Source: Laburnicola sp. R22_1
Lineage: Eukaryota > Ascomycota > Dothideomycetes > Pleosporales > Didymosphaeriaceae
Assembly: GCA_014281115.1 (NCBI GenBank)
Contig: JACONQ010000005.1
Location: 3,038,001 to 3,102,000, forward strand
Length of the DNA: 64,000 nucleotides
Direction: 5' to 3'
In this document: positions 23,078-36,251 of the stretch, piece by piece
How the letters are laid out: the number at the start of each line of letters is the position of its first letter
Position numbering within the stretch: the stretch's first letter is position 1
Program-made: the position numbers and the translations under genes
The notes under the pieces: generated by a model
Database searches by the model: none
What the model was told of the DNA's origin: nothing
The model's input: the letters and a program-made list of their open reading frames with translations, nothing else

Positions 23078-24330
23078 CCTGGTTTGTTTGTATATATCTT
23101 ATTATCCTAGAAGGTTATATATCCTTAGTTTGCTAGTGTTATATAGATTAAGGCTGCAATTATAAGTGCCAATTATGCCTGCGTTTATTAAGTAAGTAAC
23201 TGCGTGGCGCGTGACCTTAGACTTAGTGAGGAGAGTTTAGCTATTAAAGAGCAACTTAGAGCAAACAATAGCAGGTTATTACATTAGAAAAGTTTTTTCT
23301 AAAGAGGCTACTTAACTGTGCATAAATATGCGCATACCTATGTATTTTTGTATAGGTAATTTACTAGTATAAAGACACGCAAATATATATAATTAGTTTA
23401 AATAATTTTTTAAAGCTTTATAACTTTTATACTAGTAAAGCTATAAATTTAACTTTTTAATAGATTTATAGAGAAAATACTATATTAGAAAAAGTTTTAA
23501 GTAAGTATGTGTATCTATAGCACCTAGGCAGCTCTATACACACATTAGAAAAGGTTTTTCTAAAGAGGCTACTTAACTATATATAGATATACGTATACTT
23601 ATATATTTTTATATAAGTAATTTACTAGTATAAAAATACTTAGAGACATATAAATATATATAGACTTAACGCATTTTTATAATTATCTCCTTATGCTCTT
23701 TTTAATTACTAAGCAGGGGGCTCTGCGTTTTTGTCATATTATTTAAGATGAAAGCCTTTATCGTCCTACCCCTAGGTAGATAAATTAACACTATATATAT
23801 AGACTTATATAGATATATATAGACTAGTAAATAGCTTTAGAGTACTTAGCTTAGATATAGGGTTAGGTTAGAGTTATATAAACTCTAGATATAGGTTAGA
23901 TGTTAGATATAGGGGTATTCTTAATAAGATGAGATGGGAAGTAGTATAGTTGATTGATTGATGTTTTTTTTCTTGTTGCTCCTGGAGAAGCTCGGCTATC
24001 GCGAGAAGTATCTATCTAGTGCCAAGACACACTAGTACTATTTGGGATAGTATAGGGGCAGTGCAAAACAGTGGTGCGCCGGCCTCTTTTAATTTCACAG
24101 TGAAAACACTGTGATTTACACTAATTGCCAGTGTGTACAGGTTATATAATCGGACACACCTACCTATCGTAATTTATAGTGAAATTATAGTGATTTATAG
24201 GGACTGTCTATCTGACATTAGGTTAGAATTATAAAGACTCTAGATATAGGGTAGGTTAGGTTATATAGACTCTAAATATAGATTATATTAAGTTATATAA
24301 ACTCTTAAGTATAAATTAAGTTAAGGTATT
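23078..24330. repeat. AT-rich repeat block after the metalloprotease gene
   Basis: Contains a direct repeat of about 110 bp (near 23281-23390 and 23541-23650; shared TTTCTAAAGAGGCTACTTAA), with TpG-to-TpA differences between copies. It also has the recurrent TAATTACTAAGCAGGGG / CCTACCCCTAGGTAG block (about 23700-23780). A short-period array of GGTTAGGTTATATAGACTCT-like units (about 23860-23930 and 24230-24330) flanks a less AT-rich 300-bp insert. Confidence 0.6.
23935..24235. other. Less-mutated 300-bp insert, possible solo LTR or transposon end
   Basis: Ordinary composition inside AT-rich DNA. It holds the dyad GTACTAT-N5-ATAGTAT (24035-24053), just after GCCAAGACAC, as at the end of the pogo element at 38989. 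It also has a perfect hairpin CACAGTG-AAAA-CACTGTG near 24100. The outer context TGTTAGATATAGG...CTATCTGACA could be LTR-like. I cannot decide between these. Confidence 0.4.
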
Positions 24331-27300
24331 TATTAAAGTTATATAACTTATATTATATAAAATTAATAGTAATAAGATTAGTAACTTTAGTTACTCTCGA
24401 AAGGTATATAAGAAAAAAATCTAAATAAAAATAAAAATAACGCTATTTGCTATTAATATATATATTTATTATATTTTATTATTACTAATATTATAGTAGC
24501 GCTAAGGCCTTAACTACTTTTATAGTAGCTACTCCTAGTAAGAAAAGTTAGTAGCTTACTATCTAAAATCTTAGAATTTTATATAGATTTAATAGTCTCT
24601 TTATTAGCTAGTAGCTTATATAAATTATTTTCTTTATTTAATAGTACTATATTCCCTAAATTATTCTTTATAATAGAATCTAATAACTTAGTAAATTACT
24701 TATTAGCTATTATAAGCTTAAGTATTATAACCTTTTAAATTATTTAAGTAGTAAGATTGTGCCTTTAATTTCTAATTATATTTTTACTAGTATTAAAAAT
24801 ATACTTAACACTTACCTATAAAATATATACTACTAGAATATTCTTTATAACTTATATAAGTTAAAGGTAAAATATTTAATAAACTTTCTACTACTTTAGT
24901 GTAAGGATATTACTAGGGCACCTAGTAGATAAAGAGATAGAATAGGGTAATATTAGGAGGTAGGTAGTAGTAAGATAAATTACTATCTACTCTTATCTAA
25001 AATAAAGGGTTTTTTATCTAAATCCTTACTAGGCTATAAGAAGCTATAAGGCCCTATTTAGTTATTTAAGCAGTAGTAGTGCCTTATAATATTCTCCTTC
25101 TAGAATTAACCTAATCTAGACTGCCCTATAAGGCTAGACTACCTAATATTCTACTATCTATTTTATAAAAGTAGATAGTTACTACTTTATAACTATATAG
25201 TAATAGTTATTATTATTCTAAATACTATTATACTATTAAAGTGCTTTAGGTTACCTAACTAGTTTAGGAGCTAAAAGTACTATTAAATAAGACTTAGCGT
25301 AGTTATTTTAATTTTTGTCTATCTTTATACTACTTTTACTTTTTACGCCCTAATTAGTTAAGTTAGGTATACTATTCTATCTTTATTACTCTAATATACC
25401 CTAATATGCCCTTCTTTTAGTATTATAGCTACTAAGAAGATACTTACTATATAGTAGATAAAATCTGCCTATTACTAACTTATAAGTACTAATTCCTATA
25501 TTTATTATATTAAGCTTATTTATAATAGTAATTAACTTTATACTTATTACTTTTTAAATTTTAAGCTTATTTTTATAATCTAGATTAATAGCGTATAGCT
25601 ATCTAGGTACAAAGACTACTTAATTTAAAATAACTATTACTTTATAGTAATATATCTCTCTATTAGGCACTATTATATTACTAATTAGCCTAGTATAGTG
25701 TCTACTTAACTTTACTAATAAAGTAAATATCCTTTTAGATACTTAAAACACTCTTTATAGTACTAATTTAGAAAAGAATAAAGAGTATATCTATAAGACT
25801 ACTAAAAAGCTTATAAACTATATTAAATAGGTATAGTTATTCTTATAGCGCCTTTTATTAACTAATAGCTTCTTAGTCTTTTTAAGTCCTATACCTAGAA
25901 TCTTTATATTTATAATAGCAGCAATATTTATTATTTAACCTATTATTATATAGAAAAGTAGGCTTATACTAATACTAAATAGATGTTATAGAAATAAGGC
26001 TCTAACTAGGTGCGATTATATGCCTATAATTATGTAAGCAGTATTATTTTAGTCCTACTTCTTTCTATAAGCGTATATATAGTTTATTCCTTTAGCTTTT
26101 TTTTCTATATAGTAAGATTATCCACTTTACTTACTAAATCTAAGATTCTAGCTTATTTTCCTTTATTAGTTATAAGCCTAGCGCTTTAAGATTATAGGCT
26201 AATTCTCCCTACGCGCTTATATATTAGAATTCTAATTTATACACTCTAATTACTTTATACTATATTTCTAATTCTCTTCTACGCTTAAATCTTACTTATA
26301 ATTAAGATAACTAATACTGTAATTTCTACTATAAAGGTGCTGCTTACTAACTAAGCAAGCTAGTCTTTCTAGTTTATCTAGCTCTAATTTTATACTTAGT
26401 CTAAAGAGATTTAGCATCTTATTAATCTTAACGCTAAAGAAATTATTAATTAAGATCTAGTCTAACTAATTTATTCTATACTTCTAGAGAAGATAGTAAG
26501 CATAAGTAACACTATATATAATAATTTAATTAAAGTTTATAATATTTAGATTGTAGAATATTAAGTAAAAGTATAAGACTAGTAGATTGATGTAATAAAG
26601 ATCTAGAATCTTACCCTATAGATTTATACTATAGTATCCTAAGATTTACTAGTACTAGCTATAATTATAATAAATAATAAAAAGAAGACCTCTTTATAAG
26701 CGCTTATTAAGATACTTTAAAAGAATCTAGTTCTAATAAAAGCAAGCATAAAGAATCTAGTATGCACCTAATACTAAGCACATCTTAAAAAAGCTAAATA
26801 TAAAAGGCAGACACCTAAAATATAGTACTAGAATTAGTAGCTCCTTTTTAATAAGGCTAAGAGTTTTAAACTTTCTAATATAGAAGGTAAGCTTACTATA
26901 TATAACTTTTTAGACGCACTAGTAGTTAAACTTATACTAGAATAGACCTAATTTATAAACTAGCATCTTATATAAGACATCTTACTTTGTATTAAGATAA
27001 TAGATCTTGCTAATATTAGGAAGGTCTACTTTATGCTTATTTAGGAGCACTAGCTTTAATCTACTAATAGAAAGTTATTTAGTGTATTTATAATAATTGC
27101 TAGTGAAAGTAATAATTAAAAGAAGTAAGGTAGTAGTAGCTTAAATAAAGGGAAGGCTTATAAGTATAAGGGTAATAAGTGCCCTTATAAAAAAATGAAG
27201 TATATATAGGACTATTTTAATTACTAATATCTTTAAACTACTATTACTAGCAAATATCCTAAAGGAGTGCTATTAATTACTCTTACTAAGAAAGAACGTA

Positions 27301-28874
27301 AGGGTATTAATAATTATTTAGCATCTCTATAATAGAAAGAGCTTTGCGATAGGATTAAAACAAAAGGATAGAAGACTATATCTATAGTAAGAAGCTTAAC
27401 TACTTCTACCTACCTAGGGTTAATAGCTTACGCTTTAATTAATCTATTAGTCTTTATTAAGTAGCTATAGGAAAGCTAAAAAGTGTACTTAATACTATAT
27501 CCTAGCAATTACTTATTTACACAAAGCACTATTTTTAATAAAGAAGTAGTAGTTTATTTTATTAATAATTATTTACTTCTAATACCTAGCTTACTTAAAA
27601 AAGTAAGCTTAACCTAGAATATTAAAGCTAGGACTTAGGCCCTTCTAATTTTAGAACTAAGAGATTAACTTATAAAGAGCAACTTACTAGTAAGTGTAGT
27701 GCGTATATAAAGAATCTTTTACTTAAGGATATTATAGTTATAAAAGAATTTTATATTAATATTATCTCTAAAGCTTACTTAAGAAAGGTAGAAATCTAAT
27801 ACCTAGGTTTAGATAGATTATTGCGTATAGGAATTCTTACTTAAAATATTATCTTAGCAAAACTAAGTAGTGTCTATAATCTTACCTTTATTAAATATAA
27901 GCCTTTTTCCTACTATTCTTTAGCTATAGTAATTAGATAATTATACTAAAATTTTCTATAAGCAGATACTAAGGAACTCTAGCACCTTTAATTAGGTTAT
28001 TTAGACTAGTAAGTATTTTAAGCTTTAGTTTAGAACGCGTAAAATATATATATCTTTAGTACTTAGAGGAAGAACTATTAGCACTATTCTATAATATATA
28101 TAATAAGAGTAATTTTAAGATACCTAAAGGAATAATCTCTAAGACTATTCTACTATATTTTATAGGATCTATTTAACTTCCTAGTAGAATAGCTTAGAGA
28201 GCTATAGAGCTTAATTATTAAGAAAGAATTTAGCAGAAAGATCTATAATAATAACCTTATATTAAAATCTCTACCAGAGATTATATAAGTAATAACTTAG
28301 CTTAATTAATAGGTAGAAAATAAGTATAGGATTAGAATTGTTATAATCTATTAGGATAATAATACTACTACTCTTTCCTAAAGGGGATAATTAGCCTATA
28401 AGGACTATATAAATAAATAAGAAATTAAGATTAGCTACACCCTATTATATACGCACAAACTAAATAGAGCACTAGAATAAGTAAGGTAAGAAATTATTAC
28501 TAAGGCTATAAAAATAAGAGAAAGCGCAAATCTACTACCTAAAATATAGCCTAAAATTATAAGTATAGCCGCTTATCTCTATAGTAAAAACCTATTAGCT
28601 TTATATACGTTTTAAGTACTAGATAAAGTACTTAAAAATTAGTTTAGGTAGTATTTCTATTAGTATAAGCCTACTTAAATATAAGTATAGATAGCTAATC
28701 TTTATTCTAATTAGAGTAGAATTTATACCTATAGCTGTTAAGTATATTCTTTAAAAAGGGATTAAGTAGTAGAATAGAATAAGTAAGAATTTAAAGTAAA
28801 TTCTAGGGACTATATTAGATACTTAGTTAGTTATAGAGTATTAAATCTTTATAGAATATAGATCCTAGTACTTA
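24331..28874 (+). mobile_element. RIPped Copia relic B, first part (gag to integrase)
   Basis: TA-rich with stops in every frame. From about 27.95 kb a Copia pol can be followed: a pre-integrase-like stretch, then at 28.4-28.86 kb ISYTLLYTHKLNRALE, KIWPKIISIAAYLYSKN-like and YRVLNLYRI. The frame is interrupted at 28874 by a younger Copia and resumes at 34035. Upstream of about 27.9 kb the coding assignment and the left LTR are not visible to me. Confidence 0.65.
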
Positions 28875-29038
28875 TGTTAGATTTGAGCACTATTTGAGCT
28901 CATTGAGATGGGGGTCTGATGGATGAGATGGATAAACAGTTGTATTGTGTGTCTTCTGTGACTTGTTGGCTCGAGGTCTAATTTAGAGGGTGGAGCCGAC
29001 CACGTGCCCTTGTTCGGCAACACGGCTCTAATCTGACA
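28875..29038 (-). repeat. 3' LTR of the complete Copia
   Basis: Begins TGTTAGATTTGAGCACTATT and ends CTCTAATCTGACA. Four TpG sites that are TpA in the other LTR are kept here, but position 4 is T where the other LTR has C. Confidence 0.95.
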
Positions 29039-29089
29039 CACCCCCTCAGCTTAGGCTTATCCTTAAGCTGGACCCCTTGTAGCCGTCCT

Positions 29090-32000
29090 TTATTCTAGAG
29101 TAATAGCCTCTATCCTTTGTTCTAGCTTGTTAATTTGTACCTCCTTTCTGTTAAGATCCTCTGCCATATTAACAAGTCCTAGTTGATCTAGAAACTTGCT
29201 CCATTTGTTGACAGGAAGGGCCTTCGTGAGCCCATCAGCTATCATTTCGTTCGACTGAGTGTAGGTGACCCTGATCCTTCCTTGCGCTACCTCTTGCCTT
29301 AACCAATGGTTATGAATATCTACATGGCGGAGTTTAGTATTGAGCTGCGCAGTCTCCTTAGCGACAAGCTGTATTGTCTGCCGGTTGTCGCATTTGATAG
29401 TAATTGTTTGATCCGCGAGCTTGACCTGGAGCTTATTGAGCAGGCGTGATGTAAATAGTGCCTCCTTGGCTACCTGTGACAGGGCTAGTAGCTCGGCTTT
29501 AGTGGTGGATGTGGTTACAGTATCTTGCTTGCTTGCTTTCCACATAATTAGCCCACTAAATAGTTTGATAATATATCCTTGAGAACTCTTTTGGTCTAGT
29601 GTATTGTCCGCAAACGAGGCATCGCTTGCTACCTCAAAACTGTCTTCTCCACCTAGCTGTAACGCCCTTGTGTGTGTTTCTTGGAGGTATAGCAGGACTC
29701 GATCGGCGGCATCTTGATGTTGGCTGCCAGGGTTGGTGAGAAATCGTGCTAATTGGGAGGACGCGAAAGCAGTGTCCGGCCGGGTGGTGACTGCGGCGAA
29801 TAGGATCGATCCGACCTTGCGTTGGTATCTGTTGATCTCGGATGGACTAGCGAAGCCTGATCGTGGAGTAAGCTCGATGCTACTTATTGGGGTATCATGC
29901 CTAAGGCTTTAGTTATCGACTAGCCTGGCGATCTTGTTAACATATGACGCTTGTGAGAGCCAGATCTTTTGTTGCGGGCGGTTCCTAAGAATCTCAACCC
30001 CTAGGAACCATTGGAGATCTTTTCCTCCTGTAAGGGTGTACTTTTCTTGTAGCTGCTTAATAACTAGCTCAGCCTGGGGTTTGTTCTCCTGTTTATAGGC
30101 AATGATGATATTATCTACGTAGAAGAAGATGATTACGCCTTGTTTAATCATATAGCAAGGTTCATGGGGTATGCTAATAAGGCCTAAGCCTCGCAGTGTT
30201 GAAGTGAACTCTCTCTGCCAGAGTAGTGGTGAGATCCGGAGTCCGTATAGCGCATTGTTGAGCTTTAGGATTGTCCCAGGTTTGTTGTAGCCTTGTGGCA
30301 TCCTTATGTATATATCTCAGTCGATCTTCGCGTGAACAAAAGCATTCGTGACGTCGTATTGAAGGAGCTCTAGGTCGAATCGCGCCGCAATCGCCATAAG
30401 CATGCGAAATGATCGTCCGGCCAATGTTGCCGCATATGTATCTTGTGACGTGATATTTCTCTGTTGATCGCCACGAACGACGAGGCGTGCTTTGCACTTC
30501 TTAAGTTGGTGATGTTTATCAAACTTGTAGGTGTATACCCACATACAGTCGAGGATCTGTTCTCCAGTCAGCTTGATTGTTTTAGCTGGTATCTCGGTCC
30601 AGGATCTCATGTCCTGGTGACTGTTCAGGTGCTGTTTCTTAGCTTCCTTGAACATATCGCACAGTGGATGTTCTTTAAGCTTATTGTGTTAGGAAGGTGG
30701 CATAGGCAACTGGCTCCTGTGTAGCTTTAATCCTTTAGAGAGCAATCTTTTTAACCGCGCCTTATCTAATGTTTTCCCATTAAAGTTCCCTGCGTTTGCC
30801 GCTTCGGTGCCGGCTATGAATGCTGCGGCCCATGGGCATGTTGTTAATGATAAGGGTTGGTGGTCTTTCCCTTTGTCTTCCTCTACCAGTGATTGTGCAA
30901 GGAGTGTCACTGGTGGTGGTGTGATTGGCGGAGTGGGATAAGTATAGTCCACTTTCCTACCTTGTTGATATCCAGGCTGGTCTTTATCCTGCGGGTTATC
31001 TTGAATCGTCTTATCTTCATAGAACGACTCTGTCTCTGATTCAGTTGGTTTAGCTGTGGATAGTAGTTCAACTGATCGGACCCATGCGGCGATCTCTTTG
31101 AGGGTATTGTGCATAAGGTTATCTATAAGGTCCTCTGTCTTTCCGCTAAAGATGCTGTCTTTGTTAAATATTACGTCCCAGGTGCTGATTACTTTCCCAA
31201 GCGAGGGTATCTATATCCGAAAGATGTTGGAGGATCGGTATCCTACCAGATATCCAATCCACGCCTTTAGGTCGAGACGTTGTAGCCTGCTCTTGCCATG
31301 GCGGGTATTATCTGTCATTGCAAAAGCTTTGCACCTATATGCCTTAAGATAGGTTTGATCTGGCTTTTGTGGTGCTGTAACCACTCCATTCTAGAAGGCC
31401 ACTGTTGTGAAGAAGACTTCGTATGGTGTTCTCCAGTGATTCGCATAGTTTGGCGTTCGATTATAGAGGTAGACAGCTGACCGGGTGATCTCTGGCCACA
31501 TCTCCCATGGTAGGTTGGCATCAAGTCGCATTGCCCGGGCTTTGTCTTTTATTACACCCCCTAAGCGTTCAGCTCCCCCATTCTGTGCTTGTGTGTCAGG
31601 TGCTGAAGGCTCAATTGTAATCCCCTGGGCTGTGCACCATCAATCGACTTCTTGTTTAACTGTGAATATTTCGTTGTCCGCTTCAATTACCTTAACTGTA
31701 AGGTTAAATTGGTTCTTCATAAACTTTGTAAAAGTGGCCAAAGTTTGGATAATAGATCGAGCTGTGCGATTGTCCTTGAAGTAGAAATCCCACATTAGTC
31801 CTAAGTATCGATTGGTGATTAGCATTTGGCTCTTCTCTTTTGTTAAGCTGCCATCCTCGTAGCTGTGGAAGTCTATTGCGACTCGTTCTCCTGGTCCTTT
31901 ATTAATTAGTCGTGGTGTTTGGCGGATTAACCTCTTGGATTTGGCTCGTCCGCAGGCGTCGCACTGTACTGTGGTGATGCCTTTGATCCACACCCCCTTA

Positions 32001-33833
32001 GATTGCTGCACTAGGTGCTTGAGAGCACTAGGGCCTGGATGCCCTAGTCGCTTATGCCATCGCAGTGCGTCTGCCTTTTGCGGGGATCTCTTGGTGCGTG
32101 AGGTGATCCTGTGGGTGTGGAAGGTTGCCTGTTCTATTGGTTCTGGTTGGTATTCTAGAACCCATTAGTTGTAGAGCTCTTGCAGCTCAGCAATAACTAT
32201 ATTATCTACTCGCTTTAGGCTTGTGGGTTCTGATTTAGTATCCCACTATAGCCCTTAACGCCGTAGTATCCTAAAAGACACTAGGTTGCATAGAAGGTCT
32301 GGGCAATAGGCCACATCGTTAAGGCGTAGTATCCGCCGTCCAGCCGGGCCCTTCAGTTCAAGGTAAACTGTGCTATATCCTTTAACCCATATTTGTGTAT
32401 TTCCAGCCCATATAAAGTCTCCAGGCGATAGAGGGCGAAATAAGACAAATCGATTAAGGTTGTTCGCAATGTGGCAGGTGGTGCCTAAATCAAGGATTAA
32501 GGAGTATCATAGTGGGTAGCTCGTAGAATCGGATTAATATGATGCCGCATTAAAGCTGGCTCGGATAGTGGAAATTTTCCGTCTATCTAGTTAATTATTA
32601 TTGATCTTAGGAGTAGGGGTATGTGAGTTCTTGATTTGTGGGGTTTGAGACCGTGGTCTCTTTACCTTCCTTATCTCCTCTTGTAGATCTGAATTATTTC
32701 TAATTCTGTATTGTACCATGTCTATAAAGCCAGGTTGTGGCCTGAACCACTCTGGTGCATGTTCTGGATATGCGTAGAAGCAGTCTTTTAGACTATGCCT
32801 TTGTCTATAAGTAGGGCATTTTCTGCCTTTAACTGCCGTTGTATCCTCTATTAAGGACTGCTTGGATATAGTACTTTGACTAAAGGATTGTTTTTGTTGA
32901 GGTCTCCCCCATCCACGTTAGTTATTCGTGGAAGATGGCGCGTCTTTAGCAGCGTGAGAGGCGTCCCTGTTAGTGCCTAGGGTGGATGCACCACTAGTAG
33001 CGAGAGATGGCTTACTAGTAGCAAAGGCGCCCCTATGCTATTTGCCCTTAATTGGGTGGAGTATTGCTATATGTTCTTAGAAGCGTTTTATTATCTCCTT
33101 CCTTGTTATATCTGCGTCTTGGCGTCCAGTTTCTTGAAAGGACACGCCCTAGGTGGGGGCAGCCTTCATAATCGCAGTTAGGAAGTCCTTTATAGTATTA
33201 TGGATTGATTGTACTTTGGCGACATTGTTCGTTTCTACTTCTGTAGCTGCCTGATCATACTTAGTTAGCCAGGTATCCTAGTTTAAGGGTTGTCTTATCG
33301 GCTTAAGAGCCTGTAGGTATCGCGCTCTCGCCCTATCCCGCTTGTCTTCCTTATTAACGCCTACTGTCTGCGTTAGAGATTTGATCCATTGCCAGATCTG
33401 CTCTCTAGGCTTGCAGCAGTTACGTTGCAGGTGTTGCGACACAGTTAATTGGATATAGATAACCACTTTCTTAAGACTTGTTCTCTCCTCTTAGTATTCC
33501 TTGTCCTTAATCTTGTAGTCCTTAAGCTGTATCTTGTAGAACTTAATGTCCTCCTTATATGCCTTAAGGCCTGAATTTAATAGCTCTGATGGGCGCGTTA
33601 GAGGGTTTTGTTGATTATCGTTGTTTACGCGGATAATCGGCTGGTAACTCGCTATTTCTGGCGGCGACGGCGGTGTCGGCTTTTCGCGTGGGAGTTTGGC
33701 TCCATCTGGACTAATAATGGGCCATATATCCATTAGCTCGCATCGCGCTTTTAGCTGCAGCAGCTATGGTGTATAATTGGTGTAATTGGTTAACACGATT
33801 GTTGAGTCGCGGAGCGTTGACAGCGACATTGTC
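29090..33833 (-). pseudogene. Copia gag-pol polyprotein with scattered stops
   Basis: Starts near 33833 (MSLSTLRDSTIVLTNY) and reads leftward. Gag-like sequence includes MDIWPIISPDGAKLP. Integrase follows near 32.1-31.6 kb: WHKRLGHPGPSALKHL and CDACGRAKSKR as the zinc finger, then AIDFHSYEDG. The RT spans about 30.66-29.91 kb (RLVVRGDQQ, YDVTNAFVHAKID, NNALYGLRISPLLW). RNase H is at 29545-29090 (STTKAELLALS, ADGLTKAL). The RT catalytic box reads FYVDNI where Copia has YVDD, so the second Asp is lost by a G-to-A change. Several stops interrupt gag and pol. The copy is dead but far less mutated than its neighbours. Confidence 0.9.
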
Positions 33834-33870
33834 TTTTCTTAGGGTTAATTAAGGCAGTGAGACTCTTAAT

Positions 33871-34034
33871 TGTCAGATTTGAGCACTATTTGAGCTCATT
33901 GAGATAGGGGTCTAATAGATAAGATGGATAAACAGTTGTATTGTGTGTCTTCTGTGACTTGTTGGCTCGAGGTCTAATTTAGAGGGTGGAGCCGACCACG
34001 TGCCCTTGTTCGGCAACACGGCTCTAATCTGACA
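33871..34034 (-). repeat. 5' LTR of the complete Copia
   Basis: Begins TGTCAGATTTGAGCACTATT. Carries four TpG-to-TpA changes relative to the other LTR. Followed at 34035 by the ACTTA duplication. Confidence 0.95.
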
Positions 34035-35372
34035 ACTTAAATAGGTAACTACTACACGCAATATTATATTTAATAAAATATTATTCTATAAGGGCAAAGA
34101 TAATTAAGGTATATTTTATAAAGAAGTAGTAAAGATTGTTAAAATTCTATACAAAGGGAGATTAATAACCTAGAAGAAAAGTTTATAAATATTCTTAATT
34201 TTCTTACTATATTAAATAAGTAAGTAAGTACTAAGTAAGTAGAGAATAGTACTCCTATTTAGTAATCTAAGAGTATAGCTAGCTAGGCTAGCAATTAAAT
34301 AGCTAATAAAATTAATATATAGGTAGTAAGCTTAGCTAGTAAGTAGCTAAGAATTTGTATAGTTTAAAGTAAGCATATAGGGCCTATAACCCCTAAGTAA
34401 ATACTAGAGCTAGATAATATAGAACATAATAAGTTAAGGAATTATAGGGAAACTAATACCTACTAGAATATATACTAATCTAGGTAATCTAGCCTATTAG
34501 ATTCTAAAGAGTATTCTCTCTAAAGTGTAAAGACTAAGAGCTCTATAGCTGCCTCTTAATCTAGCCCTAAAAGCTTAACTACGCTAGAGAAAGTAGATAA
34601 CCTATTAATAAGCTAAAGGTAAAGGCAAAATTACACACCTATAAGATTAAGTAAAAGATTCTAAGGTAGTAATATAAACATATACGTTTAGGACTATTTA
34701 TCTCTTTAATAATAAAGAGATTATAATTAGTATAATAATATTACTAATTAGCTAAGGGGTAGGTTAGGTATATATACACTAATTGCTAGTTTTATAATAA
34801 AAGATCTTTAAGATAACTTTCTATTTATATATATTTTAAAAGTATAAGGAGTCTAGAATAAACACTAAAAGTATACTATAATAAATTCTATAGTTACTAT
34901 AGCAATACTTAAAAAGATGCGAAAGGCATTACTTCTTACTTATCTATATAGAGATAAGCTACTAAAGCCGCCTATTTTATAGAAATATCTTACTAATTAT
35001 TTACTTAAAAAGCTCTTTAAGTAAGTCTTTTATATTAAGATTAGTATACTTAAGAAGAAAGAAATCTAGATAGTAATCTATTAAGTATAAGCTACTAGAT
35101 AACTACTCCTATTAAAGTGGGTTTAGATCTATAAATTTAATTAGAATAGGTACTTTCTAAAGTATAAGGCTTAAATTGTTATAAAAGGTAATCTCTAGAA
35201 TAAGGACTTGCTATAGTTTATCTATATAGCAATACTTATAGTATAGTTATTTAGAACTATAATAGTAATTATAGTAAAATTTAATCTAGAGATTATTTAA
35301 TATAATATAGTAGAAGCGTTCTTAAACACTTATATTATAGCTAAAAACCTAGTTATTTATAAGCTTTTAGAT
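34035..35372 (+). mobile_element. RIPped Copia relic B, second part (integrase end and N-terminal RT)
   Basis: Continues the frame broken at 28874. The RT part ends with FNLEIIQYNIVEAFLNT and YKLLD at 35372. Normally the GF...GKC segment and ALYGL follow here; that continuation is found at 37190, beyond the host-DNA island. Confidence 0.7.
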
Positions 35373-35842
35373 AGACCCGACAAGTTTTGTGTTGGCGCGG
35401 TGCTTGTCGATGGTGACACTGGTGCGATCCTCTCGACGGGCTATTCGATCGAAATCCCCGGCTACATGGAAGGCGACATGGGCAGCACGCACGCCGAACA
35501 GTGCTGTTTCATCAAGGTCGCCCAAAGCCACGGTCTGTCAGCTGTACGCGCCGAAGAGCGAATCATCGACTTGCTTCCTGCGAACACGGTATTGTATACC
35601 ACCATGGAGCCGTGTAATGCAAGGCTGAGTGGCAATCGCACCTGCTGCGATAGGATTGTGGCGTTGAAAGAGAAGCTAAAGACTGTTTATGTGGGTATCA
35701 GGGAGCCGAACACGTTCATTGTCGATAATGATGGGAAGCATCGACTGGAGGCTGAGGGCATCAAGTTCGAGATGGTCGAGGAGACCCACGACCTTTGCTA
35801 TGAGGCAGCTATGAATGGTCATGATAGTAAGACGCATGGATA
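35373..35842 (+). pseudogene. Cytidine/DRAP deaminase-like gene, 5' end missing
   Basis: The open frame begins directly at the junction with Copia DNA: RPDKFCVGAVLVDGDTGAIL. It carries HAEQCC (zinc His and catalytic Glu) and TTMEPCNARLSGNRTCCDR (zinc Cys ligands), and ends HDSKTHG-stop. The fold is the deoxycytidylate/riboflavin-type (Rib2 C-terminal) deaminase. The usual N-terminal helix and any ATG are absent, so only the tail of the gene was carried in. No RIP-type stops. It lies 409 bp upstream of the kinase gene in the same orientation. Confidence 0.75.
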
Positions 35843-36251
35843 AGAAATCTGGATCGAGAGCCGGCAGCATGATACTTGAGGTATAGGAGTCAAGTATCAT
35901 GAGTTTTATTGCCATGGTCTAATGAGAGATATCGGTCAGTGGGCGACGTAAAAGGTACAATAAATATGCATGCATTCGTAATGGGAACCTAGAAAAGGTG
36001 TGCAAATTTACTCTATTGGACTCCTTGGCTGTTCCACTTGGCTTAGAACGTATGATTGGATGACCAGACATGATATCGTAGCTCGAGTAGATATCTCCTT
36101 CTCCACGCATCAAAACTGGGCGCGTAGAGACTGGGGGCTGAAAGATGTCTAGCCCCCTAGCGTATCGCCTGTTCATCCGGCGGCACGACCATCCCCGCTT
36201 AAGAGCGGGCCTTCCGCCCTCCCTCTATACCATCTCAACTGCTACCAGACC
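35843..36251 (+). other. Host intergenic DNA within the island
   Basis: Ordinary composition between the deaminase stop and the kinase ATG. It holds a short perfect inverted repeat (CATGATACTTGA / TCAAGTATCATG, about 35868-35900) that could form a hairpin terminator-like structure after the deaminase. No other gene seen. Confidence 0.5.

Larger units (their letters stand above)
28875..34034 (-). mobile_element. Complete Copia LTR retrotransposon with 5-bp target duplication
   Basis: Two 164-bp LTRs (28875-29038, 33871-34034), TG...CA ended, flanked by ACTTA on both sides (28870-28874, 34035-34039); 5160 bp. A purine-rich tract (GAGGGGG on the coding strand) lies next to the left LTR, which is the 3' LTR because the element reads leftward. 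Domain order on the minus strand is gag-like, zinc-finger/integrase, RT, RNase H, which is Copia order. The LTRs differ at five sites, all CA-to-TA or TG-to-TA. It splits relic B. Confidence 0.95.

Noticed and set aside
28875..34034. Endogenous virus rather than retrotransposon
   Set aside because: LTR length, 5-bp target duplication and integrase-before-RT order are those of Copia elements; no envelope-like frame is present.
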